Origin: Allorhizobium undicola ORS 992 = ATCC 700741
GTDB lineage: Bacteria; Pseudomonadota; Alphaproteobacteria; Rhizobiales; Rhizobiaceae
DNA length: 64,000 bases
Assembly: GCF_000621665.1 (NCBI RefSeq)
Contig: NZ_JHXQ01000010.1
Location: 1 to 64,000 of the forward strand
Reading direction: 5' to 3'
Of this stretch, positions 1 through 8,054 are shown one piece after another. How positions within the stretch are numbered: position 1 is the first letter of the stretch; each line of letters opens with the position of its first letter. The notes beneath the pieces are model-generated. The model was not told where the DNA came from, did no database searches, and worked only from the letters and a program-made list of their open reading frames with translations. The position numbers and the translations under genes were made by a program.

Positions 1-72
1 CCTTGAGGGGGAGATGCCTGGCAAGGCAGAGGGGGGTAGGCCACGCCACATGCCTCAGCGTCGCGTACTGTG
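1..72 (+). mobile_element. Right end of a ~245-bp MITE-like element (copy 1)
   Basis: The left part lies outside the window. What is visible matches the right end of the elements at 28847-29092 and, inverted, 33817-34063: a GGGGGAGATGCCTGGCAAGG stretch, then a GGGGGGTAGGCC stretch, ending in GTACTGTG. It is followed directly by GCGTTTGAT, the reverse complement of the 9-bp ATCAAACGC repeat flanking other copies. It carries no coding capacity. Confidence 0.75.
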
Positions 73-99
73 GCGTTTGATAAAACGCACGGCGCTGTA
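73..99 (-). repeat. Remnant of Bru-RS-like hairpin A hosting the MITE-like element
   Basis: This is one arm of the 38-bp hairpin A (GCGTTTGATAAAACGCACGG then CGCTGTA), read in reverse. The other arm lies beyond the inserted element and outside the window. It ends in TA, as other copies do. It lies just downstream of the Tim44-like gene, which ends at 118. Confidence 0.75.
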
Positions 100-117
100 A
101 AACCGACATTGCCGCGA

Positions 118-1074
118 TCAGGCCGACTGGATTGCCGAGATGACCCAGCCAGCACCCGGACGGCGGACGAAAGTCCAGACTTCGACACTCTCCTGCGGAT
201 GCTCGCTTTCACCCTCCACCAGCGCGCCCGTGGTTCGATTGCGCATCACATCCACCGCCTCGTAGCGCATGGCGACGGTGGCATAGTCCACATTGCCTTC
301 GCGCCAGGCTTCGGCAAGGTCGCCTTGCAGCAGGCGCACGTCCTTAACCTCATTGCGAAGGCCGCGCGTGGCGTGATCGCCCAGTTCCTCCGCCAGATAG
401 GACATGGCCTCCGGTGTGGTGATGCGGCGAAGCGCCGAATAATCCTCGGCACCATAGGCGCGCTGCATTTCCTTCAACAGCTCCTCGAAGGTGTCGAGAT
501 CGGCGGGCTTGATGCCCACGCCATCGCTGCCCGCCTTGGCGCGGCTTGCCCCCGCCATGGACCCCATGCCCGGAAAGCCAAAGCCCGCGCCCGGCTGCGG
601 GGGAGCAGCCCCCATGCGGGCCGACGGCCCGGAATAGGCGGAGGCTTCGTGCTTGCGGCCGAAGAAACGCATGGCCAGCATGATCGCGCCGCCAATCAGC
701 AACATCTGGAAGAGAAAGCCCAACATGCCTGCCCCGCCGCCAAAACCGCTGCCGAGCAACATGCCGAACAGACCGCCCATCAGCAGACCGCCCATCAGCG
801 AGCCGCCAAAACCGCCGAACAAGCCGCCGCGTTGCGGCTGGCCATAGGGCTGGCTATAACCCGATTGCGGCGTGTTGGGCGTCATGCTGCGCTGGATGGG
901 GGCAGCCGTCGTCGGTGCGGTGGAGGTGACAGGCGGCGCGGAATAGGTGCGCGTGCCGCGGCTGCCAAAACTACCGGAGCTGCCTGCGCGACGCGCCTCG
1001 GCGTAATCGACGGCGGCAAGGCTCACGGCCATGCCCAGCGCTGCAATACTCAATAGTTTCGTCATACGTGACAT
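118..1074 (-). CDS. Tim44-like domain membrane protein
   Basis: The 318-residue protein starts with a signal peptide or membrane anchor (about residues 1-27, ending AEA). A low-complexity Ser/Pro/Thr/Gln stretch and a Gly/Met/Leu-rich hydrophobic region (about 85-140) follow. The C-terminal 130 residues look like the Tim44-like/MRPL45 domain (LDTFEELLKEMQRAYGAEDY near its start). In mitochondria this domain is part of the import motor; in bacteria it occurs in membrane proteins of poorly known role. The family call is reasonably firm and the function unknown. The gene reads away from cydB and appears to be a single transcription unit. ATG start. Confidence 0.8.
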   Translation of the reverse strand: MSRMTKLLSIAALGMAVSLAAVDYAEARRAGSSGSFGSRGTRTYSAPPVTSTAPTTAAPIQRSMTPNTPQSGYSQPYGQPQRGGLFGGFGGSLMGGLLMGGLFGMLLGSGFGGGAGMLGFLFQMLLIGGAIMLAMRFFGRKHEASAYSGPSARMGAAPPQPGAGFGFPGMGSMAGASRAKAGSDGVGIKPADLDTFEELLKEMQRAYGAEDYSALRRITTPEAMSYLAEELGDHATRGLRNEVKDVRLLQGDLAEAWREGNVDYATVAMRYEAVDVMRNRTTGALVEGESEHPQESVEVWTFVRRPGAGWVISAIQSA

Positions 1075-1169
1075 GATGTCGTTCTTCCTCCGAATGCCCC
1101 TGAATAGGCGGCATATGGGGAGAGCGACCGGCCATTTGAAGGGCGCTAGGGCATTTCAGGCCGAAATTC

Positions 1170-1313
1170 TCAGGCTCCTAACGAGAGTTTGATCGACAGC
1201 GCCACCATGCCCACCACGCCAACCCCCGCAAGCCAGAACAGCACGAACCAGCCAAGCCTGACGCCCAGGCCTTTTCGTTCCGTTCCAGTCCGATCTGCCT
1301 GTTGCTCGCTCAA
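1170..1313 (-). CDS. DUF2474-type small oxidase subunit (CydX-like)
   Basis: This is a 47-residue protein with one membrane helix (GWFVLFWLAGVGVVGMVALS) after a charged N-terminus. I place the start at a TTG overlapping the cydB stop (ATTGA), because a strong GGAGGAGGG ribosome site lies within the last cydB codons at suitable distance. Short one-helix proteins directly after cydB/cioB are known oxidase accessory subunits (CydX, CydZ/DUF2474). Position and topology fit that role. Translational coupling to cydB is inferred from the overlap. The family assignment depends mostly on context because the protein is so short. Confidence 0.75.
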   Translation of the reverse strand: MSEQQADRTGTERKGLGVRLGWFVLFWLAGVGVVGMVALSIKLSLGA

Positions 1314-2314
1314 TGATAGCCCTCCTCCGGATCGATTTTCCCGCGAAAGACCCAATAGGCATAAGCGGTATAGACAAGAATGATCGGCACGAGCACGACG
1401 GCCCCTACCAGCAGGAATTTCAGGCTGGCATCGGGCGCCGCCGCCTCCCAGATCGTCAGGGCCGTCGGCACGATATAGGGATAGAAGCTGATGCCGATCC
1501 CGACATAGCCCAGAACGAAGAGTGCCAGCGACGCAACGAAGGGCAGCCAGTCACGCGAACCTTGCAGCCCGCGAAACACGCCGTAGAGGCAGGCCAGCAC
1601 CATAAGCGGCACCAGAACGGTGAAAAGCGCCGTAGGATAGCCGAACCACCGATCCAGATATTGCGGTTTGAGCCATGGCGTCCAAAGGCTGAAAACCGCC
1701 ATGGAAGCGACGGTGGCAATCGCCAGCGGCAGCGCATAGCGCCGCGCGCGCTCCTGAATGGGACCGAGAGTGCGGAAAACAAGCCAGGTTGCCCCAAGCA
1801 GGCCGTAGCCACACACGAGAGCCACGCCGGTTGCCAGTGAAAACGGCGTCAGCCAATCCCACCATCCGCCGGAATAGGCGCGGTTTTCGACGGGAATGCC
1901 CTGTACCAACGCCCCCAGTGCAATGCCCTGGCACAAACCCGCCAGGGCGGAACCACCGGCAAAGCCGACATCCCACACCCGCTTCCAGCGTTTTGTGCGC
2001 CAGCGGTATTCGAAGGCGACCCCCCGGAAAATCAGCCCGAGCAGCATGAGGATGATGGGCATGTAAAGCGCTGGCAGGATCGTGGCATAGGCCAGGGGAA
2101 ACACCGCCAGCAAGCCGCCACCGCCCAGAACCAGCCAGGTTTCATTGCCATCCCAGACGGGTGCGACGGAATTCACCATCAGGTCACGCTCATGCTCGTC
2201 CTTGAAGAAGGGGAAGAGAATGCCGATGCCGAGATCGAAACCGTCGAGCACCACATAGGCCAGTACGGCAAAGGCGATGATTGCGGCCCAGATGAAGGGA
2301 TAATCAATGGGCAT
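1310..2314 (-). CDS. cydB: Cytochrome bd / cyanide-insensitive ubiquinol oxidase subunit II
   Basis: This 334-residue integral membrane protein is the second large subunit of a bd-type quinol oxidase, which reduces O2 to water with electrons from ubiquinol in the inner membrane. Family hallmarks are the start MPIDYPFIWAA, the LDGFDLGIGILFPF segment of helix 1, and W-GNETWLVLGGGGLLA near residues 55-75. About eight hydrophobic helices are visible. The start at 2314 has GGAGG 5 nt upstream and overlaps the end of cydA by 11 bp, so the two are translationally coupled. An upstream in-frame ATG has no better ribosome site. The pairing with a DUF2474 protein suggests the CIO (CioAB) subgroup. Confidence 0.93.
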   Translation of the reverse strand: MPIDYPFIWAAIIAFAVLAYVVLDGFDLGIGILFPFFKDEHERDLMVNSVAPVWDGNETWLVLGGGGLLAVFPLAYATILPALYMPIILMLLGLIFRGVAFEYRWRTKRWKRVWDVGFAGGSALAGLCQGIALGALVQGIPVENRAYSGGWWDWLTPFSLATGVALVCGYGLLGATWLVFRTLGPIQERARRYALPLAIATVASMAVFSLWTPWLKPQYLDRWFGYPTALFTVLVPLMVLACLYGVFRGLQGSRDWLPFVASLALFVLGYVGIGISFYPYIVPTALTIWEAAAPDASLKFLLVGAVVLVPIILVYTAYAYWVFRGKIDPEEGYH

Positions 2315-3719
2315 GGGAACCTCCATGATGTGCCTGCGTGACCGGGCCGGGTGCAATGCCTGCCGTACGAAGGGGTGCCTCGCCCAGTTCCGGCGTGGGA
2401 TCGCGCGGCAGCCGCGCCATGAGCCTCAGGATGTAGAAGGTGCCAGCGCCGAACACGAAGAAATAGACCAGAATGAACAGCACCAGCGACGTCGCCACGG
2501 CAGGTGCGGCCAGCGGCGAATGCGACTGCGCGGTCAGCAAATGCCCATAAACCGTGAAGGGCTGGCGCCCCACTTCCGTGGTGATCCATCCGGCCAGCAC
2601 CGCCACAAAGCCCGTCGGCCCCATGGCCACCGCCGCGCGGTGCAGCCAGGGGGCGGCCTTCAGCGTCCCGCGATAGCGACACCACAGGCTCCACAATCCA
2701 AGGCCCAGCATGGCAAAGCCAAGCCCCACCATGACCCGGAACGACCAGAAGATCACGCCAACCGGCGGCTGCAATTCGCGTGGAATGGTATCGAGCCCTG
2801 CCAGCGGCGCATTGAGGTCATGCTTGAGGATGAGGCTGGAAAGCTTGGGAATCTGGATTGCATAATCCATGCGCTGTTCGGCCTGATTGGGAATGCCAAA
2901 CAGAATGAGCGGTGCACCTTCCGCATGGCTCTGGAAATGCCCTTCCATGCCCATGACCTTTGCAGGCTGGTGTTCCAGCGTATTGAGGCCGTGCATGTCA
3001 CCGGCAAAAATCTGGATGGGCGCCACCACCGCAACCATGCCCATGGCCATGGAAAACATTCTTCCCGCCCGGCGCGGCGCCGTTCCCCGCAACAGGTGCC
3101 AGCCGCCGCAGGCGCCCACCACCAGCGCCGTGGTGAGATAGGCCGCCAGCACCATATGCACCAACCGATAGGGGAAGGACGGATTGAAGATGATCTGCCA
3201 CCAGTCGAGCGGGATGAACTGGCCCTTGTCGTTGAAACCGAAGCCTGCCGGTGTCTGCATCCATGAATTCACCGCCAGAATCCATGTTGCCGAAATCAAC
3301 GTTCCGAAGGCCACCATGCAGGTGGCGAAAAAATGCAGGCCCGGCCCGACCCGCTTCAGCCCGAACAGCATGACCCCCAGAAAGCCTGCTTCGAGAAAGA
3401 AGGCCGTCAGCACCTCATAGCCCATCAGGGGGCCGATAACCGGGCCTGCCTTATCGGAAAACACCGACCAATTGGTGCCGAACTGGTAGGACATGACGAT
3501 GCCCGACACCACGCCCATGCCGAAGGCAACCGCGAAAATCGTCTTCCAGAAATTGAACAACTCCAGATAGACGTCATCCTTCTTCCAGAGATAGAGCCCG
3601 TTCAAAACGGCAAGATAGCTCGCAAGCCCGATGGAAAAGGCCGGAAAGATGATGTGGAAGGAAACCGTGAAGGCAAACTGGATCCGCGCCAGCAACACCG
3701 CGTCGAGCGTGTCGAACAT
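2304..3719 (-). CDS. cydA: Cytochrome bd / cyanide-insensitive ubiquinol oxidase subunit I
   Basis: The 471-residue catalytic subunit carries the haems of a bd-type oxidase. His22 in SFHIIFPAFSIG matches the conserved haem b595 ligand. The SFPYRLVHMVLAAY and FWSFRVMVGLGFAM segments match regions supplying the haem b558 His and Met ligands, and GRQPFTVYG is a family signature. At 471 residues the Q-loop is of the short type, as in CioA rather than E. coli CydA (about 520). The gene heads the operon cydA-cydB-DUF2474. Bd oxidases serve under low oxygen or inhibitors; no convincing FNR box was found upstream. The symbol cioA would be equally suitable. Confidence 0.93.
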   Translation of the reverse strand: MFDTLDAVLLARIQFAFTVSFHIIFPAFSIGLASYLAVLNGLYLWKKDDVYLELFNFWKTIFAVAFGMGVVSGIVMSYQFGTNWSVFSDKAGPVIGPLMGYEVLTAFFLEAGFLGVMLFGLKRVGPGLHFFATCMVAFGTLISATWILAVNSWMQTPAGFGFNDKGQFIPLDWWQIIFNPSFPYRLVHMVLAAYLTTALVVGACGGWHLLRGTAPRRAGRMFSMAMGMVAVVAPIQIFAGDMHGLNTLEHQPAKVMGMEGHFQSHAEGAPLILFGIPNQAEQRMDYAIQIPKLSSLILKHDLNAPLAGLDTIPRELQPPVGVIFWSFRVMVGLGFAMLGLGLWSLWCRYRGTLKAAPWLHRAAVAMGPTGFVAVLAGWITTEVGRQPFTVYGHLLTAQSHSPLAAPAVATSLVLFILVYFFVFGAGTFYILRLMARLPRDPTPELGEAPLRTAGIAPGPVTQAHHGGSHAH

Positions 3720-3880
3720 GCTCCTGCCCTTTCCAAATATGTGCAGCGCCCACAGGATGACCTGACGGGCAACGCCTCTTCCCTGACGAAAGAGTGACGC
3801 ATCTCTTGATCAAAGGCAAACTAGAACGGAAATAAAAAGGTTCAATGCGACATCCCGCCCTGCGACAGTTTGCCAAATGC

Positions 3881-3914
3881 AAAAAGCCCGCCTGTCCGAA
3901 AGGACGGGCGGGCT
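3881..3914 (-). terminator. Rho-independent terminator after serA
   Basis: A 13-bp G+C-rich stem (AGCCCGCCTGTCC pairing with GGACGGGCGGGCT, one G-U pair) is followed on the minus strand by TTTTTGC. It lies about 25 bp beyond the serA stop codon. Confidence 0.9.
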
Positions 3915-3937
3915 GCATCAGCAGAGCGCAGGCAGGC

Positions 3938-5533
3938 TTACTCCACCGCAAACGTCAGGAGCTTGGCCTGCTTGATGGCGGCATTGGCGGTGAGCTTGTC
4001 GAGAACGGCCTGCTCTACCGGACCATCGACATAAAGAAGCGCGATGGCGTCGCCGCCTTCCTTTTCGCGACCGAGCTGGAAGTTGGCGATGTTGACCTTG
4101 GCGTCACCCAGCGTCGTCCCCATGAAGCCGATCATGCCCGGAACGTCGGTGTTGGTGATGTAGATCATGTGGCTGCCGACATCGGCATCCATGTTGATGC
4201 CCTTGATCTGGATGAAGCGCGGCTTGCCATCCGAGAAGACCGTTCCGGCAACGGAGCGCACCTGCTTGTCGGTCTTCACCGTCAGCTTGATGAAGCCGTC
4301 GTAAACGCCGGTCTTGTCGCGCTTGACTTCCGAAAGCACGATGCCCTTTTCCTTCACCATGATCGGCGCGGACACCATGTTGACATCGGCAACCTGCGGA
4401 CGGATCAGGCCAGCCAGCAGCGCAGAGGTCAGCGCGCGGGTGTTCATCCTGGCGGTGTCACCGTCGTAAAGGATTTCGATTTCCTTGATCGGGCTGTCGT
4501 TCACCTGACCCACAAAGGCGCCCAGCACATCGGCAAGCTTGATGAAGGGCTTGAGGATCGGCGCTTCTTCCGCCGTGATCGACGGCATGTTGATGGCGTT
4601 GGAGACGGCACCCTTCATCAGATAGTCCGACATCTGCTCGGCCACCTGAAGGGCGACATTTTCCTGGGCTTCCGTGGTGGAGGCGCCAAGATGCGGCGTG
4701 CAAACCACGTTGGGCAGGCCAAACAGCGGGCTTTCGGTGGCGGGCTCGACTTCGAACACGTCGAAACCGGCGCCTGCGACATGGCCGGACTTGATGGCAT
4801 CGGCAAGAGCTGCCTCATCCACAAGGCCGCCACGGGCGCAGTTGATGATGCGAACGCCCGGCTTGGTCTTGGCAAGGGCTTGCGCGTTGATGATGCCGCG
4901 CGTCTTGTCGGTCATCGGCACATGCAGGGTGATGAAATCGGCCTGGGCCAGCAGCTCGTCCAGTTCCACCTTGGTCACGCCCATTTCCTGGGCGCGTTCG
5001 GCCGACAGGAAGGGGTCATAGGCGATGACATGCATTTTCAGGCCAATGGCGCGCGAGCAGACGATGGAGCCGATATTGCCGGCACCGATCACGCCCAGCG
5101 TCTTGCCGGTGATTTCAACGCCCATGAACTTGGACTTTTCCCACTTGCCCGCCTGGGTGGAGGTGTCGGCGGCGGGAAGCTGGCGGGCCACGGCAAACAT
5201 CAGCGCGATAGCGTGTTCAGCAGTGGTGATGGAGTTGCCGAAGGGCGTGTTCATCACGATGATGCCGCGCTTGGAGGCGGCCGGAATATCGACATTGTCC
5301 ACGCCGATACCGGCGCGGCCGATAACCTTGAGATTGGTGGCGGCGGCAATCAGCTTTTCCGTGGCCTTGGTGGCCGAACGGATGGCCAGACCATCGTAAT
5401 TGCCGATGATTTCAGCCAGCTTGTCCTTGTCCTTGCCGAGTTTCGGCTGGAAATCCACTTCAACGCCGCGATCGCGGAAAATCTGGACGGCGGTTTCCGA
5501 CAATTCATCGGATACGAGAACGCGAGGTGCCAT
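3938..5533 (-). CDS. serA: D-3-phosphoglycerate dehydrogenase
   Basis: This cytosolic enzyme oxidises 3-phosphoglycerate to 3-phosphohydroxypyruvate with NAD+, the first step of serine synthesis. The 531-residue length fits the long type: substrate domain, Rossmann domain with GVIGAGNIG at 147-155, an intervening domain, and a C-terminal ACT domain (about 455-531; IYITNTDVPGMIGFMGTTLG). The catalytic set is visible: Arg234 in NCARGG, Glu in FEVEP near 261, His281 in HLGAST. GGAGG precedes the ATG. It lies just downstream of serC in the same direction, but a terminator-like hairpin sits between them, so expression may be only partly coupled. The ACT domain suggests serine feedback. Confidence 0.97.
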   Translation of the reverse strand: MAPRVLVSDELSETAVQIFRDRGVEVDFQPKLGKDKDKLAEIIGNYDGLAIRSATKATEKLIAAATNLKVIGRAGIGVDNVDIPAASKRGIIVMNTPFGNSITTAEHAIALMFAVARQLPAADTSTQAGKWEKSKFMGVEITGKTLGVIGAGNIGSIVCSRAIGLKMHVIAYDPFLSAERAQEMGVTKVELDELLAQADFITLHVPMTDKTRGIINAQALAKTKPGVRIINCARGGLVDEAALADAIKSGHVAGAGFDVFEVEPATESPLFGLPNVVCTPHLGASTTEAQENVALQVAEQMSDYLMKGAVSNAINMPSITAEEAPILKPFIKLADVLGAFVGQVNDSPIKEIEILYDGDTARMNTRALTSALLAGLIRPQVADVNMVSAPIMVKEKGIVLSEVKRDKTGVYDGFIKLTVKTDKQVRSVAGTVFSDGKPRFIQIKGINMDADVGSHMIYITNTDVPGMIGFMGTTLGDAKVNIANFQLGREKEGGDAIALLYVDGPVEQAVLDKLTANAAIKQAKLLTFAVE

Positions 5534-5583
5534 GACGAGGCCTCCGATAGAGTTCGTTTGTAACGATCAACACTGAGAAGAAA

Positions 5584-5605
5584 GGTCCCGCTTCAGCGCG
5601 GGACC
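5584..5605 (-). terminator. Terminator-like hairpin between serC and serA
   Basis: An 8-bp perfect stem (GGTCCCGC with GCGGGACC) is followed on the minus strand by TTTCTTCT. It lies 10 bp beyond the serC stop and upstream of serA. It could end part of the serC transcripts while letting some read into serA. Confidence 0.7.
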
Positions 5606-5614
5606 GGAAAACAA

Positions 5615-6793
5615 TCAGGCCGCAGCCTTGGCAAGGGCTGCCTTCTGCGTCTGGAAGGCCCAGGCCAGCCAGGGCATCAGCGCTTCCATATCGGCCTTTT
5701 CAATCGTGGCGCCAGCCCAGATGCGAAGACCGGCAGGCGCATCGCGATAAGCGCCGATGTCATGGGCAACGCCCTGCTTTTCCAAGAGCGAAACCATGCC
5801 CTTGGCAAAAGCGGCCTGCGCATCGGCGGGCAGCGCCAGCACGTCCTTGTCGGAGATGGTCAGGCAGACGGAGGTGTTGGAGCGGGTTTCTTCAACCTTG
5901 GCCAGATTGGCGATCCAGTCATTGGCGGCCACGAAATCGAAAATCACCTGCGCATTGGCATTGGCGCGACCAATCAGCGCCTTGAGACCGCCAATATCCT
6001 TGGCCCACTTCAACGCATCGATATAATCCTCGACGCAGAGCATGGAGGGCGTATTGATGGTTTCGCCGGTGAAAATGCCCTCGATCAGCTTGCCGCCCTT
6101 GGTCATGCGGAAAATCTTCGGCAGCGGCCAAGCGGGCGCATAGCTTTCCAGCCGGGCAACGGCACGCGGGCTGAGGATCAGCACGCCATGACCACCCTCG
6201 CCGCCGAGAACCTTCTGCCAGGAGAAGGTGACGACATCGAGCTTGGTGAAGTCCATGTCCTGCGCGAAGGCGGCGGAGGTCGCATCGCAAATGGTCAGAC
6301 CCTTGCGGTCGGCGGGAATGAAATCGGCATTGGGAACGCGCACGCCGGAGGTCGTACCATTCCAGGTGAAGACGACATCGCGGTCGAAGTCCACTTCGGC
6401 AAGGTTGGGCAGGTCGCCGTAATCGGCTTCGAACTTGCGCACATCCTTGAGCTTGAGCTGCTTGACAACATCCGTCACCCAGCCAGCGCCGAAGCTTTCC
6501 CAGGACAACATGTCCACGCCACGCTCACCGAGCAGCGACCACAGGGCCATTTCCACCGCGCCCGTATCGGAGGCGGGAACGATGCCAACGCGGTAATCGG
6601 CGGGAACATTGAGGATTTCACGGGTCAGGTCGATGGCCAGTTTCAGCTTTTCCTTGCCAACCTTGGCGCGGTGCGAACGACCGAGCGGGGCATCGGAAAG
6701 CGCTTCGAGCGACCAACCGGGACGCTTCGAGCAGGGGCCAGACGAAAAATGAGTGTTTGCCGGACGAACGGCGGGGGCGAGAATCTCAGCCAT
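5615..6793 (-). CDS. serC: Phosphoserine aminotransferase
   Basis: This PLP enzyme converts 3-phosphohydroxypyruvate and glutamate to phosphoserine and 2-oxoglutarate, the second step of serine synthesis. The 392-residue protein opens with the family motif [12 protein letters not shown], followed by [10 protein letters not shown]. Lys194 in [15 protein letters not shown] is the expected PLP-binding lysine. I start at the ATG at 6793 (MAEILAP), since the longer reading frame runs through the structured leader. A hairpin and a purine-rich GGAAGGGTA lie directly before the start. It pairs functionally with serA downstream. Confidence 0.95.
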   Translation of the reverse strand: MAEILAPAVRPANTHFSSGPCSKRPGWSLEALSDAPLGRSHRAKVGKEKLKLAIDLTREILNVPADYRVGIVPASDTGAVEMALWSLLGERGVDMLSWESFGAGWVTDVVKQLKLKDVRKFEADYGDLPNLAEVDFDRDVVFTWNGTTSGVRVPNADFIPADRKGLTICDATSAAFAQDMDFTKLDVVTFSWQKVLGGEGGHGVLILSPRAVARLESYAPAWPLPKIFRMTKGGKLIEGIFTGETINTPSMLCVEDYIDALKWAKDIGGLKALIGRANANAQVIFDFVAANDWIANLAKVEETRSNTSVCLTISDKDVLALPADAQAAFAKGMVSLLEKQGVAHDIGAYRDAPAGLRIWAGATIEKADMEALMPWLAWAFQTQKAALAKAAA

Positions 6794-6796
6794 ATG

Positions 6797-6880
6797 AGTA
6801 CCCTTCCAGGTAATTAGCCTCTCGTTGGGGAGAGGTGTCCCGCCGGTGTTGCTATAGAACTTGCCGCTTTTCGTCAAGCG
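6797..6880 (-). promoter_or_regulatory. Candidate serC leader motif with promoter
   Basis: Just upstream of serC lies a hairpin (CCTCTC...GAGAGG, 6818-6835) followed by TAATTACC and GGAAGGGTAC before the start. This arrangement resembles the serC RNA motif described upstream of serC in alphaproteobacteria. A TTGACG and a TATAGC element lie further upstream, but with only about 15 bp between them. The motif match is from memory; a covariance search with the Rfam serC model would decide. Confidence 0.5.
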
Positions 6881-6942
6881 CCTTTTCCCGGCCTGACTGC
6901 GACAAAAAGCGCAAGACCGACCGAAAAAGCCGGGGCGCGAAC

Positions 6943-6968
6943 GCAAAAGACCCCGGAAAATTCCGGGG
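6943..6968 (-). terminator. Terminator-like hairpin downstream of the outer-membrane protein gene
   Basis: A perfect stem (CCCCGGAA with TTCCGGGG) is followed on the minus strand by TCTTTTG. It lies about 140 bp beyond the gene ending at 7107, with a Bru-RS-like repeat between, which may have been inserted between the gene and its terminator. Confidence 0.65.
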
Positions 6969-6989
6969 CCCGAGACGAAAAACGCCGAT

Positions 6990-7091
6990 TACAGCGCCGT
7001 GCGTTTTATCAAACGCACGGCGCTGTAACACTATAAATCTGCTGCATAATTTTCACCTTAAATCGATTCCGATTTAAGGAATTATGCAGTA
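6990..7091 (+). repeat. Bru-RS-like two-hairpin palindromic repeat
   Basis: Starting and ending in TA, this 102-bp unit has hairpin A (arms TACAGCGCCGTGCGTTT / AAACGCACGGCGCTGTA), a short linker with AAATCTGC, and hairpin B (arms TGCATAATT...CCTTAAATC / GATTTAAGGAATTATGCA). The size and two-palindrome design match the Bru-RS elements of Brucella as I remember them. It lies just past the stop of the outer-membrane protein gene. Confidence 0.8.
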
Positions 7092-7106
7092 AGAGGATGC
7101 GCAGAC

Positions 7107-7934
7107 TTACTTGTAAACGATAGGCTGCGGCGGCGGTTCGTAGGCCACGGGCTGCTCGCAGCCGCCAAACTGGTAGCGCGCACCGGCATAGAGCTGGTGG
7201 CTGTAGAAACCCTTGTCGCTGCCGGGGCCGCCATTGTCCTTATAGCCGAACATGTCGCCGGACAGTGTATGGCGGAAACGATAGCCGAAATCGCCCTTGA
7301 GGTTGCAGGTGACATCCACGGAGGCGCCCACCATGAGCTGATAGGCAAGGCGCCAGCTTCCCTTGCCGTCATGCGTCACGGTGCCGTCGCAGCCGCTGCC
7401 GTCATCGGCGCAGGAGGTGTTCTTGAGCTTGTTCCACTTGACGTAGGAACCGCCCACGCCGCCGCCCACGTAAGGCGTGAACGAGGCATAGGTGCCAAGA
7501 TCCACATAGGCATTCGCCATCAGCGTATAGGCCTGAAGCGAGGAAATATCCGAGGAGGTACAGGCCGTGGAAACGCCGCAGGAGCCCTTGGTCGAGCCGT
7601 GGAAATCCGCCTTGCCCAGATAATCGAAGGTCAGATCCGTGCGCAAATGGCTGTTGACCTGATAGCCCACGCCGCCACCCAGACTATAGCTGTCCTTGAT
7701 GCTGGCCGTGGTGAAATCCACGTCATTGGAATTGGACCCCTGGAAGAAATGCGCCCCCCGGAGCTTGTTGAAGGAATAGGCCGCATCTCCGCGAAGATAC
7801 CAGCCTGAAACCGTATCGGCCACACGCACTTCCGGCGCATCCACCGGCTGGGGTTCCGGCTGGTAGAGATCGGCCGCGCCAGCAGCTCCCGCCATCGTCA
7901 GCCCCAGCATCACACCCGCAATCAACTTCATCAT
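7107..7934 (-). CDS. Outer-membrane beta-barrel protein (Omp25/Omp31-like fold)
   Basis: The 275-residue protein has a Sec signal peptide (MMKLIAGVMLGLTMAGAAGA, cleavage near 20-21). The mature part alternates Gly/aromatic beta-strands such as GWYLRGDAAYSFN, FTPYVGGGVGGSYVKW and HQLYAGARYQFGG. This is the OMP_b-brl type of small barrel that includes Brucella Omp25/Omp31. Two pairs of cysteines in predicted loops may form disulfides. The Pro-rich tail ends in VYK rather than the usual terminal Phe. A perfect CtrA-type box lies 67-81 bp upstream of the ATG in the gene's own orientation. Exact function unknown; a surface role is inferred. Confidence 0.85.
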   Translation of the reverse strand: MMKLIAGVMLGLTMAGAAGAADLYQPEPQPVDAPEVRVADTVSGWYLRGDAAYSFNKLRGAHFFQGSNSNDVDFTTASIKDSYSLGGGVGYQVNSHLRTDLTFDYLGKADFHGSTKGSCGVSTACTSSDISSLQAYTLMANAYVDLGTYASFTPYVGGGVGGSYVKWNKLKNTSCADDGSGCDGTVTHDGKGSWRLAYQLMVGASVDVTCNLKGDFGYRFRHTLSGDMFGYKDNGGPGSDKGFYSHQLYAGARYQFGGCEQPVAYEPPPQPIVYK

Positions 7935-8000
7935 GGAATGGCTCCCACCTTCGGGCGTGCATCGATGCCCATCTTCGGCAGGGATAATGAAGTCTAAAGG

Positions 8001-8015
8001 TTAAGACCCCATTAA
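8001..8015 (-). promoter_or_regulatory. CtrA-type box upstream of the outer-membrane protein gene
   Basis: Read on the minus strand the sequence is TTAATGGGGTCTTAAC, a perfect TTAA-N7-TTAAC match to the alphaproteobacterial CtrA consensus. It lies in a 120-bp gap about 70 bp before the gene start. Confidence 0.6.
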
Positions 8016-8054
8016 GCTTGAGCATTAACCAAGCTACCGGCGCAAACACCGCCA

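Noticed and set aside
1..1056. Plus-strand frame opposite the Tim44-like gene
   Set aside because: Begins in a hairpin repeat and mirrors a gene with signal peptide and domain on the other strand.
3806..3813. FNR-like TTGATCAA upstream of the bd oxidase
   Set aside because: The FNR consensus needs four bases between the halves (TTGAT-N4-ATCAA); here the halves are fused.
3845..5563. Long plus-strand frame opposite serA
   Set aside because: Shadow of serA; it also runs through the serA terminator.
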